A stretch of DNA of 53,305 nt from Thermoplasmatales archaeon (GTDB lineage: Archaea; Thermoplasmatota; Thermoplasmata; Thermoplasmatales; Thermoplasmataceae). Every line of letters begins with the position of its first letter. The stretch's first letter is position 1. This document shows, piece by piece, positions 50,446-53,305 of this stretch. The stretch is taken from contig JACWAH010000006.1 in NCBI GenBank assembly GCA_014874365.1, positions 1 to 53,305 on the forward strand, written 5' to 3'. The notes under the pieces are model-generated. The model was given only the letters and a program-made list of their open reading frames with translations. It made no database searches and was not told where the DNA came from. A program made the position numbers and the translations under genes.

Positions 50446-51946
50446 AGTCGTCAAGCGAAACACGTTTTTTCTTCCTAGGGTGGGATTTGCCTGAATTTGA
50501 AATGGACTTCATGGACATGAAATAATAGGGGACTTCTCTGCCATCCTGGTACATAAGAATCTTAACTGATCCGGGCCGGAATCTTCCGGTCCTGCCTCTT
50601 CTCTGTATTGTCCTGATCTGGGATGGCACAGGCTCGTAGAATATGATCAAATCTGTGTCTGGAATGTCCAGCCCCTCCTCCCCTACGCTTGTCGCAACAA
50701 GAACATTGAACTCCCCCTTCCTGAAGGCGTCAATGGTCGCCGTCTGTTCCTTCTGGGTCATGCCTTTACCTCCTGCTCTCGGGCCTTGTCCATAGAACGC
50801 TTTAGCGACAACTCCTTCACAGTTTGAGTTGAGGTACGACGTGATCAATTCACCAGTGTTGCGATAATGTGCGAAAACTATGACCCTGCTGGTTGCAACC
50901 TGATCCGAACACAGCCTGCAGATGGATATCAGCTTTGGGTTTGTCCTGTCGGACAACGGGTTATCCAGTATGCCCAGGAGTTGCTTCATTTCCTGCATCG
51001 ACGTAAGCTTGGCTATGGACTTCCTTACAGACGGTGTTTCGTCGTTCAACATATCATGAATGTAAGAGGAAACCTGCTCAAACCCCTGTGTTTCTGCGTA
51101 TTCCCTTGCATAATCCACTCTAAGGGAAGTTACCAGCAGATTCATTATTGCGTAACCAGCCGTGTTTCCAGCCTCTATCATGGCGGATGCACTTTTTATT
51201 CCCTTAAGTAAATCCTTCCTGGCTGAGATACCTGTGATTTCCAGTGCCTTAAGTTCTCCGACCAGATTGGAATAAATTGAATCCAGCAGTATCCGTATCG
51301 ATTCCATGGTCCGGGTTCTCCTCAACCTGATCGTCTCAATGCCAACATCATGGGTATATTTCCTTACCTGTGAGTCGGAATAATCCCCTCTGACCGTGAT
51401 TTCAAGCCCGAGATTAATCATAATTTCAGATTCGTGCTCTTCATCACCTGGACTGGCGGTCAAGCCGACAAATTGAATTCCAGGATTTATGGAGAACAGT
51501 TTTCTCAACGTAACATATGGGTAATCTCCTGCTGCCCTGTGAGCTTCATCGAACACGACTATTCCGAACTTGTCCCTGACGCTTCCCATTGAAGAAAGAT
51601 CGTTGAAGGCTGTCTGGGGAGTGCATACCATTACCTGGAAATCGTTCCATAATTCTGATCTCTTTTCCGGTGTGGTTTCGCCAGTCGCAATTTTCACTTT
51701 AACCGAATCTGCAAAGAAATCCCTGATAGCGGCAGCCTGCTGCTCAGCGAGTGGTTTTGTCGGGGTAAGAAAGAGAGCAAGTCCTCCATCTATAAGTGCA
51801 TTTCGAATAAGCATTGCAGAAATGGCAGTTTTCCCAAGCCCGGTAGGCAGCACAATCAGGGCGTTTCTCCTGGCAACATCTGCCACAATCCTCCTCTGGT
51901 AATCTCTCGGAACGAAGTTGGGATTGATCTTTACAGTTTCACTCAT
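50432..51946 (-). CDS. Hef/FANCM-type DNA helicase (without nuclease domain)
   Basis: 504 residues. RecA lobe 1: VLPTGLGKTAISAML (Walker A), TPTKPLAEQQ, VFDEAHRAAGDYPYV (DEAH). A helical insert of about 210-330 (SIYSNLVGELKALEI) is typical of Hef. Lobe 2: VIVFAHYRNT, ATSVGEEGLDIPDTDLIIFYEPVPS and QRRGRTGRF. The C-terminal XPF nuclease of euryarchaeal Hef is absent; the protein ends in basic KKKRVSLDDF. It probably remodels stalled forks. Its ATG overlaps the membrane-protein gene by 4 bp. Confidence 0.92.
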   Translation of the reverse strand: MSETVKINPNFVPRDYQRRIVADVARRNALIVLPTGLGKTAISAMLIRNALIDGGLALFLTPTKPLAEQQAAAIRDFFADSVKVKIATGETTPEKRSELWNDFQVMVCTPQTAFNDLSSMGSVRDKFGIVVFDEAHRAAGDYPYVTLRKLFSINPGIQFVGLTASPGDEEHESEIMINLGLEITVRGDYSDSQVRKYTHDVGIETIRLRRTRTMESIRILLDSIYSNLVGELKALEITGISARKDLLKGIKSASAMIEAGNTAGYAIMNLLVTSLRVDYAREYAETQGFEQVSSYIHDMLNDETPSVRKSIAKLTSMQEMKQLLGILDNPLSDRTNPKLISICRLCSDQVATSRVIVFAHYRNTGELITSYLNSNCEGVVAKAFYGQGPRAGGKGMTQKEQTATIDAFRKGEFNVLVATSVGEEGLDIPDTDLIIFYEPVPSQIRTIQRRGRTGRFRPGSVKILMYQDGREVPYYFMSMKSISNSGKSHPRKKKRVSLDDFGER

Positions 51947-52560
51947 GGTTGAGGACTTGGTGCGAGAGTACTGCGATCTTTTATAAGGACATGGGTGGCT
52001 ATCCCGATAACTGCAAGGAGAGCTCCGAGGCCTATAGCCTCATACTCGCTGTATCCTAGCCCGTTCATTGCGTAATAGAGAAGGAAACCTCCAAGTATTG
52101 GGGTAATGTAGTTCATGGCTCTTTTGTAAAAAACCATAGATACTATGAACACTATTAGGATTACTACTAGCAGGTAACCAGACTGTATCCCAAGTACCGA
52201 CACTATAAGGTAATAGGTGAGAATAGCAATTCCTCCACTGATCGTGAAACGCGCCAGGAAGAACATGAAAGAAGCCCCCAGGAGCGCACCAACGATGTTA
52301 ATTGCCAGCGGCGGCAACGATATGAATCCTGTAATAAACTGGGCGAAAAAGTAAGAGGAAAACCAACCCAGAAGGGCGCCTGAAATAAGCAGGATGTACC
52401 TGAATGCTTTTCTTCCTATCATGGCAAAAGCAATCGCAATAAGTATAATTACCCAGAAAATGAAAATCTTCTCGTTAAAAGGGAGCGTGGATGGAACATT
52501 CAGATACTCCTGAACATAGTTCTTGATGAGACCAACAATCGATGTGGCGCTGATATTCAC
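51943..52560 (-). CDS. Polytopic membrane protein, paralogue of the one at 12093-12752
   Basis: 205 residues with about seven hydrophobic segments: IFIFWVIILIAIAFAMIG then RKAFRYILLISGALLGWFSSYFFAQ, here in shortened pieces, and a final GLGALLAVIGIATHVLIK. The order of helices and Gly motifs matches the 219-residue protein at 12 kb. The start is GTG 52560, about 26 bp after a TATA-like box, so it is probably leaderless. It overlaps the helicase gene by 4 bp, an unexpected coupling of a membrane protein to DNA repair. Function unknown. Confidence 0.78.
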   Translation of the reverse strand: MNISATSIVGLIKNYVQEYLNVPSTLPFNEKIFIFWVIILIAIAFAMIGRKAFRYILLISGALLGWFSSYFFAQFITGFISLPPLAINIVGALLGASFMFFLARFTISGGIAILTYYLIVSVLGIQSGYLLVVILIVFIVSMVFYKRAMNYITPILGGFLLYYAMNGLGYSEYEAIGLGALLAVIGIATHVLIKDRSTLAPSPQP

Positions 52561-52579
52561 TTGTGGACATGCGTATACT

Positions 52580-52592
52580 TAAATATATTTAT
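52580..52592 (-). promoter_or_regulatory. TATA-like box of the membrane-protein/helicase operon
   Basis: The minus strand reads ATAAATATATTTA, centred about 26 bp before GTG 52560, which fits a leaderless transcript. Confidence 0.5.
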
Positions 52593-52662
52593 TTGCGCAT
52601 TTTTACCCTCAAAGGGATAGATGGAAACAAATAAGCATGAATACGTGTTTCCGAAGAATACA

Positions 52663-52734
52663 GGGCCGGTAGATCAGCGGTAGATCGCCTGCTTCGCAAG
52701 CAGGAGGTCTCGGGTTCAAATCCCGACCGGTCCA
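52663..52734 (+). tRNA. tRNA-Ala (anticodon CGC)
   Basis: 72 nt. The acceptor stem GGGCCGG pairs with CCGGTCC and contains the G3-U70 wobble that identifies alanine tRNA. D arm GATC/GATC, anticodon arm CCTGC-TTCGCAA-GCAGG (anticodon CGC), T arm TCGGG-TTCAAAT-CCCGA, discriminator A. CCA is not encoded. The integrase gene starts 50 bp downstream. Confidence 0.95.
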
Positions 52735-52783
52735 TTTAATCTATTAATCGAATACCTTTTATGCCACCAATCGTTATGTTCTC

Positions 52784-53305
52784 ATGACCATGCAGCCAAA
52801 GTATCGGGAACTGCTTCTCGACGATGACATAAGAAGATGGTTTGAGAATCTCAAGGCGAAATCGGTACTGACAGCAACAGTGGCATTGAGAAATCTGGGG
52901 CATTACTGCGAGCTCACCGAGACGACACCAAAGGAAATTCTGGAGAAAGCCAGAGCCAACGAGAAGGATTTCAGGTATGAGTTTACGGATTTTGTCAGGA
53001 AGCTCGAGAAGGAGGGCAAAGCAGGATCATACATTGCAAGGTTCAAGAAGGTAATCCTTTCATGGCTGAAGTTTAACGATATCCGTTTGCAGTTAACCGT
53101 TAACATATCCGGGGAAAACGAAACACCAACCATAGTTAACGAGAGAGTGCCGAGCAAGGAGGAATTGGCAAGGATTCTCAGGAAAGCAACGTCAAGAGGT
53201 CGCGTCGCAATAGCAATCATGGCATTCTCCGGACTCAGACCGGAATCGCTTGGTGATTATGAGGGCACAGACGGTCTCAGGCTTGGTGATCTCAAGGAGC
53301 TGAAG
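52784..53305 (+). CDS. Tyrosine recombinase/integrase, C-terminus beyond window
   Basis: 174 residues are visible. The N-terminal 105 residues form a helical SAM-like core-binding domain (WFENLKAKSVLTATVALRNL, FTDFVRKLEKEGKAGSYIARFKKV). The catalytic domain begins near 120 with RVPSKEELARILRKA, and AFSGLRPESLGD carries the first catalytic Arg (Arg152). The remaining box II motifs and Tyr lie beyond the edge. It directly follows tRNA-Ala, the classic arrangement of an integrated element using the tRNA 3' end as attachment site. ATG 52784; ATG 52790 is an alternative. Confidence 0.85.
   Translation, partial: MTMQPKYRELLLDDDIRRWFENLKAKSVLTATVALRNLGHYCELTETTPKEILEKARANEKDFRYEFTDFVRKLEKEGKAGSYIARFKKVILSWLKFNDIRLQLTVNISGENETPTIVNERVPSKEELARILRKATSRGRVAIAIMAFSGLRPESLGDYEGTDGLRLGDLKELK

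Noticed and set aside
1-53305. CRISPR arrays, rRNA genes, complete insertion sequences
   Set aside because: I looked for regularly spaced repeats, rRNA landmarks and transposase motifs and saw none in the window.

Overview
The window looks like chromosomal DNA of a Thermoplasmata archaeon (order Thermoplasmatales or a close relative). The evidence is an archaeal L11-L1-P0-P1 ribosomal operon, an RfcS clamp-loader subunit, a Hef-type helicase, an archaeal HMG-CoA synthase/thiolase/DUF35 operon, MptE and DUF373 genes, 2-oxoacid:ferredoxin oxidoreductase, a small ubiquitin-like modifier, and a Ta0938-like protein of a family known from Thermoplasma. Genes are dense and often overlap by 4-20 bp. 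GTG and TTG starts are common. Several TATA-like boxes lie about 25 bp before the start codon, as expected for leaderless transcripts. The genus cannot be fixed from the sequence alone.

Layout. 1-1400: an exported protein running off the left edge, a cluster of short repeats, and a decayed NTF2/SnoaL-like gene. 1.4-7.6 kb: a zinc-binding Ta0938-like protein coupled to a TenA/PqqC-like protein, an SDR, an isochorismatase-fold hydrolase, a ketopantoate reductase-like protein, and a MarR-ABC transporter operon. 7.7-14.1 kb: a large surface protein, a methyltransferase, two membrane proteins and a saccharopine-dehydrogenase-like protein. 14.2-22.4 kb: a metabolic block with a benzoylformate-decarboxylase-like TPP enzyme and a D-2-hydroxyacid dehydrogenase, divergent from SCP2, Fe-alcohol dehydrogenase and aldehyde dehydrogenase genes, and then a lipid-kinase-like gene overlapping a gene for a protein like alkyl-DHAP synthase. 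22.6-25.2 kb: an amino-acid permease, a small modifier gene immediately behind tRNA-Gln, and an MBL hydrolase. 25.6-28.6 kb: a three-gene cytochrome bd-type oxidase operon with a very divergent second subunit. 28.7-32.5 kb: a class II amidotransferase, an HNH nuclease and a methionine-salvage operon (mtnB-mtnD-mtnC). 32.9-35.8 kb: the four-subunit oxidoreductase. 35.9-38 kb: mercuric reductase plus an HMA chaperone, divergent from an HxlR-type regulator. 39.1-41.8 kb: the ribosomal operon, followed by an overlooked 59-residue membrane protein. 41.9-44.8 kb: ComB-like, MptE, DUF373 and a small winged-helix protein. 44.9-47.5 kb: the early mevalonate operon. 47.6-52.6 kb: CPBP protease, PurN, RfcS, Hef-type helicase and a membrane protein. 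The right edge holds tRNA-Ala(CGC) followed at once by a truncated tyrosine integrase, so a mobile element probably starts here.

The most interesting leads are these: (a) the alkyl-DHAP-synthase-like gene overlapping a lipid-kinase gene, next to SCP2/ADH/ALDH genes, in an organism expected to make archaeal ether lipids; (b) a thiolase in the mevalonate operon with Thr where the nucleophilic Cys should be; (c) a benzoylformate-decarboxylase-like enzyme with changed catalytic residues; (d) an HxlR regulator paired with merA; (e) a modifier gene that appears to share a transcript with a tRNA; (f) a divergent cytochrome bd operon with a third membrane subunit; (g) small genes near or below the usual ORF cutoff. 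No CRISPR array, rRNA gene or intact insertion sequence was seen.
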